Shown: one piece after another, positions 29,796-38,343 of the stretch
How positions within the stretch are numbered: the first letter of the stretch is position 1
Layout: each line of letters opens with the position of its first letter
Origin: SIAQ01 sp963767835
Lineage (GTDB): Bacteria; Planctomycetota; Planctomycetia; Gemmatales; Gemmataceae
NCBI GenBank assembly: GCA_963767835.1
Contig: CAVYFY010000002.1
Span: 310,001-374,000, forward strand
DNA length: 64,000 bases
Reading direction: 5' to 3'
The notes under the pieces: model-generated
What the model saw: the letters and a program-made list of their open reading frames with translations, nothing else
Database searches by the model: none
Told to the model about the DNA's origin: nothing
Translations under genes and position numbers: made by a program

Positions 29796-31106
29796 TTAGC
29801 CGACCAGTTCGCGGATCGGGCGGCCGCCGTTGACCATGGGCGTGGGCCGCCCGGTCGGGTCGTTGTAGTGCAAGTCTTGCGGCATTCCCAGAACGCGGAA
29901 CACGGTCGCCATCAAATCTTGCGGCGTGATCGGCGTCGTCCGCGGCACTTCGGCGCGGGCGTTCGATTCGCCGACGGTTTGGCCCATGCGCAAGCCGCCG
30001 CCGGACAACGCCAGCGTGGACAGCGGGGCCCAGTGATCGCGGCCGGCGCTGTTGTTGACGCGCGGGGTGCGGCCGAACTCGCCGGTGATGACCAGAAGAA
30101 TGTCGTCTTGCAAGCCGCGTTGATGGACATCGCGGACGAACGCGCTGACGGCATGATCGACGGCTGGCGCGGTCTGGCGCATCGACTGGGCGATGTTGCC
30201 GTGCATGTCCCAGCCGCCATATTGCAGCGTGACAAAGCCGACGCCGGCCTCGCACAGCCGGCGCGCCATCAACATCTGCCGCGCGAGGTTGTTGTTGCCA
30301 TAGAGGTCGAGGGTGCGCGGATCTTCGCGCGTGATATCGAATGTCTCGCGGGCCCGGCTCAAGAGCAGATTGTAGGCCTGCCCCTCGAAACTATCGAGCC
30401 CCGACATGACGCCCGAGCGATCGACTTCACGGTCGAGCGAATCGAAGGTGCGGAGCAACGATCGGCGGTCGGCGAGGCGGTCGGAGGTGACCTGGAGATT
30501 CATGTTGTTGCGGGCGTTGCCGCTGGTGTCGAACGGGGCATAGGCCGAGCCAAGCCAGCTGGGGCCGTCGCCGAGGATGCCGTTCATGCGGACGTAGTTG
30601 GGCAGGCCGGTCTGCGGATTGTTGGCGCCGCGGTGGCGGGCGACGATGGCGCCGATGCCGGGCTTGCTCTGTCCGCCGCCGTTGTCGGCCGCGGCGAAGT
30701 TGTAGCCGGTCATGACCCAGTGCGTGCCGCCGCCGTGGCCCGAATTGGTGTGTGCGAAGGAACGGACGTAGGCCATCTTGTCGGAGATGCGGGCCATCTT
30801 CTCGAAGACGGAGCCGACCTCGATGCCGGCGACATTGGTTTGGATGGCGCCGATGGTGGAGCGGAATTCGGCGGGGGCCGACATCTTGGGATCAAAGGTT
30901 TCGACGTGGGTCGGGCCGCCGCCAAGCCACAGCCAAACCACCGAGGTGTTGCGGGTCGGCCGCCCGGCTTCGCTGGCGTGGGCGCGAGCGCGCATCAGGC
31001 TGGCGAGCGTCAACCCGCCCATGCCGAGCACGCCGGCCTTCAGGAAATCACGGCGCGTGCCGCCGTCGCACGCAGGCGTTTGGCGATTGGACCAAAGATT
31101 CAACAT
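29796..31106 (-). CDS. DUF1501 family Tat-exported protein
   Basis: 436 residues from the ATG at 31106, behind a G-rich ribosome site; the longer frame to 31205 has none. Twin-arginine signal R-R-D-F-L-K-A-G at residues 18-25, then a hydrophobic stretch. The body has the family features: V-V-W-L-W-L-G-G-G-P-T-H-V-E-T-F-D-P-K, G-G-W-D-M-H, and G-E-F-G-R-T-P-R-V-N near the C-terminus. DUF1501 belongs to the alkaline-phosphatase/sulfatase-like superfamily and is greatly expanded in planctomycetes, usually beside a DUF1553/DUF1549 cytochrome gene. No such partner is adjacent here, and the reaction is unknown. Confidence 0.9.
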   Translation of the reverse strand: MLNLWSNRQTPACDGGTRRDFLKAGVLGMGGLTLASLMRARAHASEAGRPTRNTSVVWLWLGGGPTHVETFDPKMSAPAEFRSTIGAIQTNVAGIEVGSVFEKMARISDKMAYVRSFAHTNSGHGGGTHWVMTGYNFAAADNGGGQSKPGIGAIVARHRGANNPQTGLPNYVRMNGILGDGPSWLGSAYAPFDTSGNARNNMNLQVTSDRLADRRSLLRTFDSLDREVDRSGVMSGLDSFEGQAYNLLLSRARETFDITREDPRTLDLYGNNNLARQMLMARRLCEAGVGFVTLQYGGWDMHGNIAQSMRQTAPAVDHAVSAFVRDVHQRGLQDDILLVITGEFGRTPRVNNSAGRDHWAPLSTLALSGGGLRMGQTVGESNARAEVPRTTPITPQDLMATVFRVLGMPQDLHYNDPTGRPTPMVNGGRPIRELVG

Positions 31107-31274
31107 GAGTAACCCCCCTAACAGGTAGGACGTTTGGTACCCGATGGTGCGCCAGAGGTAGGATTGGCGGCGCAGCCTCAACGAAGTACCGGTGTGTAGA
31201 TACACTTGAAGCGTAAGCGAATCGGCTTATCGTGTCAATCAGCATTTTGTGAAAAATGGAGATTGGAAGAAATC

Positions 31275-31345
31275 AAAGGGGACGCGGCTCTTTTTTATCC
31301 TTGACCCCGCATCCGCGCCTCAAGTAAATGAGGTGCGTCCCCTTT
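31275..31345. repeat. Inverted repeat (AAAGGGGACGC arms)
   Basis: Perfect 11-bp arms at 31275-31285 and 31335-31345 with a 49-base loop that includes a T6 run. It lies between the start of the DUF1501 gene and the stop of the PQQ gene, so it could act as a terminator for the latter. The long loop resembles the other intergenic inverted repeats in the window more than a classical terminator. Confidence 0.6.
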
Positions 31346-31352
31346 TTCTGCG

Positions 31353-32492
31353 CTAATCCTTTTTCCCGAGGCAGTACAAGAGCCCATCGGTGGTGCCGAT
31401 CACCAGGCAGCCACGCGCCACGGCCGGCGACGCGGTGATGCGGTCGCCCAAGGGCAGGCTTTGCACCTCCTTGCCCTTCGCCAGATCGATGACGTAAAGC
31501 GTGCCGCCCGACGTGCCGACGTAGACGCGCTGCCCGACGATGACCGGCGAGCTGTCCACGCGCTCGTCGGCTTCGAAAGCCCACACCCTGGTTCCCATGA
31601 TGCGATCGACGGCGTGCACCAACCGATCCCGGCTGCCGACGACGACGAGTTTGTCCGTGACAGCGGCCGAGCTGTAGAACGGTTGGGCTCGCTTGGGCGT
31701 GTAGGTCCAGAGCACTTTCTCTTGCTTGAGATCGACGGCTTGCAAGTCGCTGTTGGTATTGCCGGCGTAGAGCTTGTCGTCATAGATCGCGCCGGTGACG
31801 CCGGTTTGGCCGGTCAGTTCGATCTTGGCGAGCGGCTTGCCCTTCTCGATATCGATGATGCTCACATTGCTGTCGCAGCCGACGACGAAGGTGCGTCCAT
31901 TGGCGACAACGGCCGAGCCATAGATGGGGCCTTCGGTCTTGATTTTCCAGAGCGGGCCTTTGGTTTTGATGGACAAGCAATAGAGCGTGGAATCGTGGCA
32001 GCCGAAGATGACTTTATCGCCGGCGAAGTTGGCGCCGCCGCTAATCTCGCCGCCGGCCTCGAAATCCCACAGCTTCTTGCCGCTGGCCGCATCAACGCAA
32101 TAGAACATGCCGTCCTCATCGCCGACGAAGACCTTATCCTGATAAACGCTGGGGGGCGCCTTGATGGGGCCAAGTTTGGTCTTCCACTTCTGCTCGCCGG
32201 ACTTCAGATCGAAGGCGTAGAGGTGATTGTCGTAGCAGCCAACGTAGACAGTGCCCTTGACGATGGCGGCGGTGGATTCGATGCCTTTCTTGAGCTGGAT
32301 CTTCCAGCGGATTTCGAGCTTGTCGGGCAAGGTCGTTTTGGCAACGCCGGTTTGCAAGGGATCGCCGCGAAAGAGCGGCCAATCGCTTTCGGGCGCTTGC
32401 TTGCCTTCTTGCGAACGCAGGTTGTGAACCTGGGCCGACGGGATTGCAATGACCAGGCAACAGAGAACGAATATCGCGATGGATCGCACCAT
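31353..32492 (-). CDS. Secreted PQQ-like beta-propeller protein
   Basis: 379 residues; the start at 32492 directly precedes a signal peptide (I-A-I-F-V-L-C-C-L-V-I-A-I-P-S-A). W-P-L-F-R-G-D begins the propeller, followed by seven to eight regular blades of about 40 residues (V-Y-V-G-C-Y-D-N-H-L-Y-A-F-D, V-F-V-G-D-E-D-G, V-Y-V-G-T-S-G-G). The architecture is like BamB, but there is no lipobox or other Bam feature. Cys residues are scattered and no cofactor ligands are recognised. It stands alone between intergenic repeats. Confidence 0.85.
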   Translation of the reverse strand: MVRSIAIFVLCCLVIAIPSAQVHNLRSQEGKQAPESDWPLFRGDPLQTGVAKTTLPDKLEIRWKIQLKKGIESTAAIVKGTVYVGCYDNHLYAFDLKSGEQKWKTKLGPIKAPPSVYQDKVFVGDEDGMFYCVDAASGKKLWDFEAGGEISGGANFAGDKVIFGCHDSTLYCLSIKTKGPLWKIKTEGPIYGSAVVANGRTFVVGCDSNVSIIDIEKGKPLAKIELTGQTGVTGAIYDDKLYAGNTNSDLQAVDLKQEKVLWTYTPKRAQPFYSSAAVTDKLVVVGSRDRLVHAVDRIMGTRVWAFEADERVDSSPVIVGQRVYVGTSGGTLYVIDLAKGKEVQSLPLGDRITASPAVARGCLVIGTTDGLLYCLGKKD

Positions 32493-32765
32493 GATTCTAT
32501 TGTAACGAGGATCCGTTGAGCCGGCGAGCAAGCTCACGGGCTAAACGCCCTATTCCGCGCTTCTCGCCCCGCGCCCCTTGCCTCTCTTTTTCTCGTGCCT
32601 TCCATAGCCTGCGGCAACGCCGCCAGTCGCGCGACTCAACGGTTTGATTTGCAAGCACTTCCGGCACTTCCGATGAAGTGAATCCCGCCGCATGCCGATA
32701 CCTTTGCTGTCAAGGTCAAATCGCGGAAAAAACGTCCGACGCTCAATGAAAACTGGAGACAGCGA

Positions 32766-33542
32766 ATGATCGGTGAAGAAACCCTCTCGGCCCAGACGGA
32801 AAACGAGCAACTGCGCGAACAACTGCTCCGGGCCCAGCGATTGAGCAGCGTCGGCACGCTCGCCTCCAGCGTGGCCCATGAATTCAACAACATCCTCACC
32901 ACGATCATCAACTACGCCAAGCTCGGCATGAGACCCGATTGCACCGACGCCTCCAAGCAGCAAGCGTTCGAGAAGATCGCCAAGGGGAGCCAACGAGCCG
33001 CTGTCATTATCTCCAGCATGCTCGGCTTCGCACGCAATAGCAGCACCCGCCGCGAACTGGTGGACCTGGTGAGCCTGGTCGAAGAAGTCCTCATCCTCAC
33101 GGATAAGGACCTCAGCAAGCACCAGATCAAAATCGAACGGCGCTTCCACAGCCGGCCCAAGGCCCCGGTGGTGCGCGGCCAGATCGAGCAGATTCTCTTG
33201 AATCTCATCATCAACGCTCGCCAGGCCATGTCGCACGGCGGCACGCTGACCATCGACATCCGCGTCAACGCCAAGACGCAGATGGCCGAGATTGCCGTCA
33301 GCGATTCGGGCATCGGCATCCCGCCGGAACAGCTCCGCCTCATCTTCGAGCCGTTCTACACCACCAAGACGCCCGACGATCACGGCCACGGGGGCAGCGG
33401 CCTTGGCCTCAGCGTATGCCGGCAGATCATCGAGCAACATCAGGGCCGCATCCGCGTCGAGAGCATGGTCGGCAAGGGCTCGAAGTTCACGGTGAAGCTG
33501 CCGCTGGAGTTGTCGCAGGACGCGAACGAGCCGCACGGGTGA
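32766..33542 (+). CDS. Stand-alone cytoplasmic sensor-less histidine kinase
   Basis: 258 residues. A short coiled N-terminus leads into the H-box (S-S-V-A-H-E-F-N-N-I-L-T-T-I; phospho-acceptor H38). The HATPase domain has an N-box (N-L-I-I-N-A-R-Q-A-M), G1 D-S-G-I-G-I, an F-box (I-F-E-P-F-Y-T-T-K) and G2 G-G-S-G-L-G-L-S. There is no transmembrane or PAS domain and no receiver gene nearby, so the input must come from a partner. The H-E-F-N-N form places it with the NtrB-like kinases. Confidence 0.9.
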   Translation: MIGEETLSAQTENEQLREQLLRAQRLSSVGTLASSVAHEFNNILTTIINYAKLGMRPDCTDASKQQAFEKIAKGSQRAAVIISSMLGFARNSSTRRELVDLVSLVEEVLILTDKDLSKHQIKIERRFHSRPKAPVVRGQIEQILLNLIINARQAMSHGGTLTIDIRVNAKTQMAEIAVSDSGIGIPPEQLRLIFEPFYTTKTPDDHGHGGSGLGLSVCRQIIEQHQGRIRVESMVGKGSKFTVKLPLELSQDANEPHG

Positions 33543-33555
33543 AGCGCGGAAGCAC

Positions 33556-34323
33556 CTACGATGCCTGCTTGGCCAGAAAGAACCAGTCCCACGGCGGCGG
33601 ATATTCCTGCAAATCCTCGCCGCCGGCGAATTGCTTCCACGATAGGTGAATCTTCTTGAGTCGCTTGAGCGCGAAGCCGGTGCGGCGAAAGCGGTAGGCG
33701 ATCTCGAACGGCTGCCAAAAATGCTGCTCCAGGCCGCGGAAATGAAACTGCCCGAACGCGAAATCGTAGGTTTCATGCTCGCCGTGATGGGCGGCATTCT
33801 TGCGGGCGGCGTCGATCGGCTTGCCTGATTTCAATGCCCGATCGACCAGCAGCATCGTGCCATAGTGCACCGCATCCATCGCCGGCAGAATCCCCAGGAA
33901 ATAACCGTCCGGCTTCAAGCAACGGCCTATCTCGCGCAGCGCCTGCTCCAGATCGGCGGGATTCGGCAACACCAGACTGTTGACCGCCACCGCGACATCG
34001 ACCGGCTCGGGCAACGCGCGCAAATCGGTGAAGCTCGCTTGGACGTAACGCACATTCGGACAGTCCCGCGCATGCTCCCGCGCCCGCTCCAGCATTCCCT
34101 CAGCGAAATCGATCGCGTACACCGTCTTGAAATGCCGCGACAGGAACGGCAACAGCGGCCCGATGCCACAGCCGAAATCGGCGACCACGCGTTGCTCCGG
34201 ATCGCGCAGCCGGCGCAGAATCCTCTTGAGCGGATTATGCCGGACATCGGCGCGATACGGATCGACGAACTCGCGCTCATAAATCGCGGCGACCCGGCTC
34301 CAGAAATGATCTTGTTCCTGCAT
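33556..34323 (-). CDS. SAM-dependent methyltransferase (class I)
   Basis: 255 residues from the ATG at 34323; an upstream TTG at 34335 lies in the adjoining repeat. Rossmann-type motifs: motif I V-V-A-D-F-G-C-G-I-G-P, acidic end of strand 2 Y-A-I-D-F-A-E-G, motif for strand 4 V-D-V-A-V-A-V-N-S-L-V, then L-K-P-D-G-Y-F-L-G. The substrate is not evident. It is tail-to-tail with the histidine kinase (13 bases) and separated from fahA by a perfect 26-bp inverted repeat. Confidence 0.85.
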   Translation of the reverse strand: MQEQDHFWSRVAAIYEREFVDPYRADVRHNPLKRILRRLRDPEQRVVADFGCGIGPLLPFLSRHFKTVYAIDFAEGMLERAREHARDCPNVRYVQASFTDLRALPEPVDVAVAVNSLVLPNPADLEQALREIGRCLKPDGYFLGILPAMDAVHYGTMLLVDRALKSGKPIDAARKNAAHHGEHETYDFAFGQFHFRGLEQHFWQPFEIAYRFRRTGFALKRLKKIHLSWKQFAGGEDLQEYPPPWDWFFLAKQAS

Positions 34324-34333
34324 GAAAACTGCC

Positions 34334-34416
34334 AAGCCCCACCATAAGCGCAGCGTTGGTGGGGGTAGCGTCTTGCAGGGACAATCCCCGCCAACGCTGC
34401 GCTTATGGTGGGGCTT
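34334..34416. repeat. Perfect 26-bp inverted repeat between methyltransferase and fahA
   Basis: Arms 34334-34359 and 34391-34416 are exact inverted copies (core CCACCATAAGCGCAGCG) with a 31-base loop that extends the pairing by a few G/C bases. It occupies nearly the whole gap between the fahA stop and the methyltransferase start, both on the minus strand. Confidence 0.9.
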
Positions 34417-34425
34417 ACTGTATTG

Positions 34426-35706
34426 TCAAATCGCCGCCGGCAGCACGCGGCCCGTCACTTCGCCGAGGCCGATGCGGTAGCCGTCCCCCTGGCAAAAACC
34501 AGTCATCGTCACGCGGTCGCCGTCTTGCAGGAAGATGCGCGTCTCGCCGTTGGGCAACGGGATTGGCCGCGTTCCCTTCCACGCCAATTCCAGCATGGAG
34601 CCGAGCGAATCGGGGGTTGGCCCGCTGATGGTGCCGGACGCGAGCAGGTCGCCGGTTTGCAGGTTGCAGCCATTGACGGTGTGATGAGCGATCTGCTGGC
34701 AAAGGTTCCAGTAGAGATATTTCGCGTTGGTCGAGCTGATCTTCACTGGCTTGTCCATCTTGGCCGTTTGCAGCGCGATCTCCAGATGAATGTCGTACGC
34801 CCAATCCCCCTGGCAGCGCAGGTACGGCAACGGCTCGGGATCCTGCTTCGGCCCCGCGACGCGGAATGGCTCCAGCGCGTCGAGCGTCACCACCCACGGC
34901 GAAATCGAGGTCGCGAAATTCTTCGCCAGGAACGGCCCGAGCGGTTGATATTCCCACTTCTGCACGTCGCGGGCGCTCCAGTCGTTGACCAGCACCATGC
35001 CGAAGACGTGTTCTGGCGCTTGCGCGGTGCTGATCGGTTGGCCGAGCTCGTTCCCTTGGCCGATCAGCAAGCCAAGTTCCAGCTCGAAATCAAGCGATTT
35101 GCTCGGCCCAAACGTCGGCGCATCGGCATCATCGGCTTTGGTTTGTCCGCACGGCCGCTTGATATCGGTGCCGCTGACGACGATTGAGCTGGCCCGCCCA
35201 TGATACGCGACCGGCAAATGCGTCCAGTTCGGCATGAGCGCGTTGTCCTTGCCGCGCAGCATGATGCCGACATTGGTGGCGTGTTCGCGCGAGGAGTAGA
35301 AGTCGGTGTAGTTGGAGATGTGGCATGGAAGCAGCATTTTCACGGCGCTACGAGGCAAAATAACCCGCCGGCGAAGCTCTGCATTGTCGCGTAACTCCGC
35401 ATTGTCAGACCGCAGCAATTTGCTAACACGTTTACGGATTTCGCGCCACGCATATTGACCGATGGGCAGTAGGTCTCCCCAATCACCCCGCGGAAGAAAG
35501 TCAGGCCACTGGAGCGAATTCACGAGGTTCGTCCGTGCGCACTCTACTAGATCAAGAACATGGCTTCCAATGGCCACCCCGACATGGTGATGAACGGATC
35601 GATCAGTGCGGAACAAGCCGAACGGCAAATTCTGGATCGGAAACGGCGAATCGGGGGCGACATCGATGAAGCTGCGCAGGCTCGGGTCGTTGGGATTGTC
35701 GATCAT
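34426..35706 (-). CDS. fahA: Fumarylacetoacetase
   Basis: 426 residues, full length for FAH. It hydrolyses 4-fumarylacetoacetate to fumarate and acetoacetate, the last step of tyrosine/homogentisate breakdown in the cytoplasm. Seen: F-G-L-F in the N-terminal SH3-like domain; D-F-Y-S-S-R-E-H-A-T-N-V-G with the catalytic His and metal Asp; P-V-A-Y-H-G-R-A-S-S; L-D-F-E-L-E-L-G with metal-binding Glu residues; L-V-N-D-W-S-A-R-D; and G-T-I-S-G-P. A small direct duplication (D-N-A-E-L-R twice) lies near residue 100. The other pathway genes (hmgA, maiA) are not adjacent. Confidence 0.95.
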   Translation of the reverse strand: MIDNPNDPSLRSFIDVAPDSPFPIQNLPFGLFRTDRSVHHHVGVAIGSHVLDLVECARTNLVNSLQWPDFLPRGDWGDLLPIGQYAWREIRKRVSKLLRSDNAELRDNAELRRRVILPRSAVKMLLPCHISNYTDFYSSREHATNVGIMLRGKDNALMPNWTHLPVAYHGRASSIVVSGTDIKRPCGQTKADDADAPTFGPSKSLDFELELGLLIGQGNELGQPISTAQAPEHVFGMVLVNDWSARDVQKWEYQPLGPFLAKNFATSISPWVVTLDALEPFRVAGPKQDPEPLPYLRCQGDWAYDIHLEIALQTAKMDKPVKISSTNAKYLYWNLCQQIAHHTVNGCNLQTGDLLASGTISGPTPDSLGSMLELAWKGTRPIPLPNGETRIFLQDGDRVTMTGFCQGDGYRIGLGEVTGRVLPAAI

Positions 35707-35742
35707 GGGTGTCGGTCCTTGTCAAGGCCGTTGCTGCATGCA

Positions 35743-35762
35743 AATGTTCCGCGCGGAACATT
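35743..35762. promoter_or_regulatory. Perfect 20-bp palindrome upstream of fahA
   Basis: AATGTTCCGCGCGGAACATT, centred about 46 bases upstream of the fahA start. Size, symmetry and position suit a dimeric repressor or activator site. The core TGTTCCGCGCGGAACA recurs at 60838-60855 inside a glycosyltransferase gene, where it is probably chance coding. Confidence 0.5.
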
Positions 35763-35841
35763 CGCCGCTCAGGGTAGCCACAAGCGTACGTGTCCATTGT
35801 AGCCCAGAATTAGGGGGAAACACCTGCTATATTACGATATT

Positions 35842-35862
35842 ACACCTATTCATTATAGGTGT
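35842..35862. promoter_or_regulatory. AT-rich palindrome (ACACCTAT arms)
   Basis: Arms of 8 bp around TCATT in a conspicuously AT-rich patch (35815-35885) of an otherwise GC-rich genome. It may be an operator or promoter element for fahA, or a weak terminator after the DUF5615-like gene. Confidence 0.4.
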
Positions 35863-35886
35863 TATATCTTATCACAAATAGGTAAA

Positions 35887-36318
35887 CTATCTTAGGTTTG
35901 CTGCAATCCCTCTGCTAGAATGGACATGTACCCACAAGCGGCCCGCGCCGCGAACATTTTCGATGTCCAGCAAATAGCGCAGCAACCGATCGACAACGCG
36001 ATTGGCATAGTCGATGCTGCGCATGACACGCTTCGGTTCGGAAATTGTGAATACGGGCAGGCTGGCAGGCGTGTTGTGCGCCTCGATGGTGGCTTGCAGC
36101 GAATCAGGACTTTCTTTGTTGCGGTTGCCTGTCAATAGGATTACGTGTTCTTTCTGGCACGTGTGCCATACCTCGGCATCTGAGGCGTCAGTGGCAAGGG
36201 AAAGATCACTGAAGGTCCACACCGGCAACTTCAGGCTCAGCCATACTTCACGCCAGTCATCGCTGAGCAGCAGCCGCAGCAAGACAGCCATGTGCCCTTT
36301 GATATCGTTATCCGCCAT
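35887..36318 (-). CDS. DUF5615-like PIN-domain protein, predicted toxin of a TA pair
   Basis: 143 residues; the start at 36318 overlaps the DUF433 gene by 11 bases. The long frame to 36648 is an out-of-frame shadow of that gene. Sequence features: M-A-D-N-D-I-K-G-H near the start, D-L-S-L-A-T-D-A-S-D-A-E-V-W and V-I-L-L-T-G-N-R-N in the middle, as in PIN-like DUF5615 proteins whose acidic residues bind metal for RNA cleavage. It is paired with DUF433, the usual partner. Confidence 0.65.
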   Translation of the reverse strand: MADNDIKGHMAVLLRLLLSDDWREVWLSLKLPVWTFSDLSLATDASDAEVWHTCQKEHVILLTGNRNKESPDSLQATIEAHNTPASLPVFTISEPKRVMRSIDYANRVVDRLLRYLLDIENVRGAGRLWVHVHSSRGIAANLR

Positions 36319-36652
36319 TATCGCGCGCACGGGCGGCCTCCTGCGCCTTCTTACGGCGGTCTGCCCATAGAACGTCATATTTGGCGTGGATTGCGTCCAC
36401 CTTTGCCTGCACGTCGGGCGGATAGGGTACTTTCTGCCGGTCGAGGATTTTCTGGTAATCGGCCAGAACCTCCTCTTTGTGTTTTTCGATGTAGTCGAGC
36501 GCCGCTTGGACTTGCGTGGATGAGAGGCCAAGCACGGCGGCGATGTAGGTGTGGTGGTCGCCGTCTTTGGCGTAATCCCAAATGTCGTAAACGGTGATGC
36601 GCGTCCCCGCGATTTCCGGGCCACGGCCACGGTCGATGATGATCGCATTCAT
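36308..36652 (-). CDS. DUF433 family protein, predicted antitoxin
   Basis: 114 residues. The DUF433 core is I-A-G-T-R-I-T-V-Y-D-I-W-D-Y, then H-H-T-Y-I-A-A-V-L-G-L-S-S-T-Q-V-Q-A-A-L-D-Y-I-E-K-H-K-E-E-V, a winged-helix DNA-binding fold. A charged C-terminal tail of about 40 residues is longer than usual. As first gene of the pair it would repress the operon and neutralise the PIN-like partner. Confidence 0.8.
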   Translation of the reverse strand: MNAIIIDRGRGPEIAGTRITVYDIWDYAKDGDHHTYIAAVLGLSSTQVQAALDYIEKHKEEVLADYQKILDRQKVPYPPDVQAKVDAIHAKYDVLWADRRKKAQEAARARDNGG

Positions 36653-36676
36653 GTCAGGCCTCCTGCGAATATTGTA

Positions 36677-38158
36677 TCAGCGCAGATGCTCGCCGCGCAA
36701 TTTCATCAGCGCCGCGAGTGCCGGCTTTTCGCAGCCATTGGCATCGATCAGGCCGCAATTGGGGAAGGCGTGGCGCTCGGCGTCGGTCCAGTGCGCCCAC
36801 TGCACGGCGCGGACGTGCGGCTTGCACAAAGCCAGGGCGGCGAACGACGATGCCCAGTCCGCTTGCACCTCGTTCGAGAATCCATCGCGCCAGCAGCCGA
36901 GGCCGACGCGTTGATCGGGGTCGGCCAGCTCCGTCGCCGCGCTCGAAGACGGATAACCGAGCGTGGCCTGGAGCGGGATGCCCAGGACGGCGTACAAATC
37001 GAGCAGGCGCGAGGTTTCCAAGAGATCGCGGCAATAGTTTCCTCGCGCCGAAACGCCCATGATGAATTCGAGATCGAGGCCGGCCAGCTTGACGCCGGTG
37101 CGCAAGAGATCGTCGGCGAAGATGAATGGGGTCTTGACGCGCTCCTGCTCGGCCAGGTAATCGCCCCACGGCTGGGCCAGGCCGACGATGACTTCGAGCT
37201 GCGGATTGACGCGGCGGACCGCCTCGGCGATCTTGAGCGTGAGCCAGATCAACTCCTCATCGCGGCTCGCCAGGACACCGCTGATGTTGCTGCCGGCGCT
37301 GATCTGCCAGGTGCGGATGTGCCCTTGGTAGCGGCGCACCACCGATTCAACGTGCTCGCCCAGAAGGTGGCTGAGGCTGCCCAAGTCGGCGCCGTTTTCC
37401 CACAGCCAATCGGGAAGATTGCGGCCGGCAAAATCGATCAACGGCCCGCCCACCATTTTCAATCCGCTCGCCTGAGCCCAATCGACGAGCCGATCCGCCG
37501 CCTTCCAGGAGTAGACGCGCGGTTGCGGCTCAATCTGCCGCCAGGGGAACGGAACGCCAACGCCGTTGAATGCTTGCAGAAATCGCGGCATCAATGCCGG
37601 CGTGGGTTCGTCCGCTTCAAGCCGGCAGCTCATGAAGCCGTCGAGCAGCTTTTGCCGAAGGTGGCGCAGCTCAAAAACGCGCTCGATGTAAAGATTCGTC
37701 AGATCATGGGCGGCATGATGCGCCTGTGCCAGCGATTTCTCAGCCAGGCCATCCGCTTCCGGCGAGGGCTGGAGCGTCAAAGCTTGGCCGAGCAGGGACG
37801 TTGCGGCGCGAATGGCTTCCTTGAGCGGGGGTGGCACCTCGAAGGGTCCCATCGACCATTCGGCGGCCTGACAACGCACCTGGTTGACCTTGCCGCGCGC
37901 CAGCTCGATGGCCAGTTGATAGGGGATCGCCCGCTCGACCAGCGTGGCACTGGCGGTCATGAGCTGCCCGATGCCGGCGAGGGGCCAGGGAACCTGTAGA
38001 CTGCCGCTCTCGTGAACATCGCGGCATAAAATCAGGCGATCGCTTTCGATGCATGCATTGGTAAGACAGGGCATATTATCCTGTCCGCCGGTCACGCTGG
38101 CGCGCTCCAGTTCTTGCCGCGCAGCGTCGGCAAGCGAGACAGGGATTTGGAAAGTCAT
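36677..38158 (-). CDS. GH10-like (xylanase-fold) protein, catalytic glutamates not evident
   Basis: 493 residues without a signal peptide. The C-terminal 330 residues read like a GH10 TIM barrel (F-N-G-V-G-V-P-F-P-W-R-Q-I-E-P, G-G-P-L-I-D-F, W-L, D-P-D-Q-R, A-V-Q-W-A-H-W-T-D). A long helical/beta N-terminal part precedes it. At the acid/base position, where W-D-V-V-N-E is expected, the text is W-Q-I-S-A-G-S-N. The nucleophile strand reads P-L-Q-A-T-L-G instead of I-T-E-L. Planctomycete relatives are often annotated as xylanases, but this one is likely non-catalytic or uses other residues. Confidence 0.7.
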   Translation of the reverse strand: MTFQIPVSLADAARQELERASVTGGQDNMPCLTNACIESDRLILCRDVHESGSLQVPWPLAGIGQLMTASATLVERAIPYQLAIELARGKVNQVRCQAAEWSMGPFEVPPPLKEAIRAATSLLGQALTLQPSPEADGLAEKSLAQAHHAAHDLTNLYIERVFELRHLRQKLLDGFMSCRLEADEPTPALMPRFLQAFNGVGVPFPWRQIEPQPRVYSWKAADRLVDWAQASGLKMVGGPLIDFAGRNLPDWLWENGADLGSLSHLLGEHVESVVRRYQGHIRTWQISAGSNISGVLASRDEELIWLTLKIAEAVRRVNPQLEVIVGLAQPWGDYLAEQERVKTPFIFADDLLRTGVKLAGLDLEFIMGVSARGNYCRDLLETSRLLDLYAVLGIPLQATLGYPSSSAATELADPDQRVGLGCWRDGFSNEVQADWASSFAALALCKPHVRAVQWAHWTDAERHAFPNCGLIDANGCEKPALAALMKLRGEHLR

Positions 38159-38343
38159 CAAGCCCATAGATTGACTGCGAAAGGTTGCCTAGCGCCGCAT
38201 TGGACTGGCCGCGTGCCTACCTTACTAACAATTCATTAAACCACGCCGGCGCGGTGAATCCCATCGAAAAGCCCGAAAAAATTGCCGGACCGCTACGCCC
38301 GATCGCTCGCAATGGCGTCAAAAACGGTACGTTCGTTCCAGGT

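Noticed and set aside
29778..31112. 444-codon plus-strand ORF
   Set aside because: Antisense to the DUF1501 gene.
32550..33797. 415-codon minus-strand ORF
   Set aside because: Opposite strand of the histidine kinase; composition typical of a shadow.
36551..37999. 482-codon plus-strand ORF
   Set aside because: Antisense to the GH10-like gene, which has a consistent fold.
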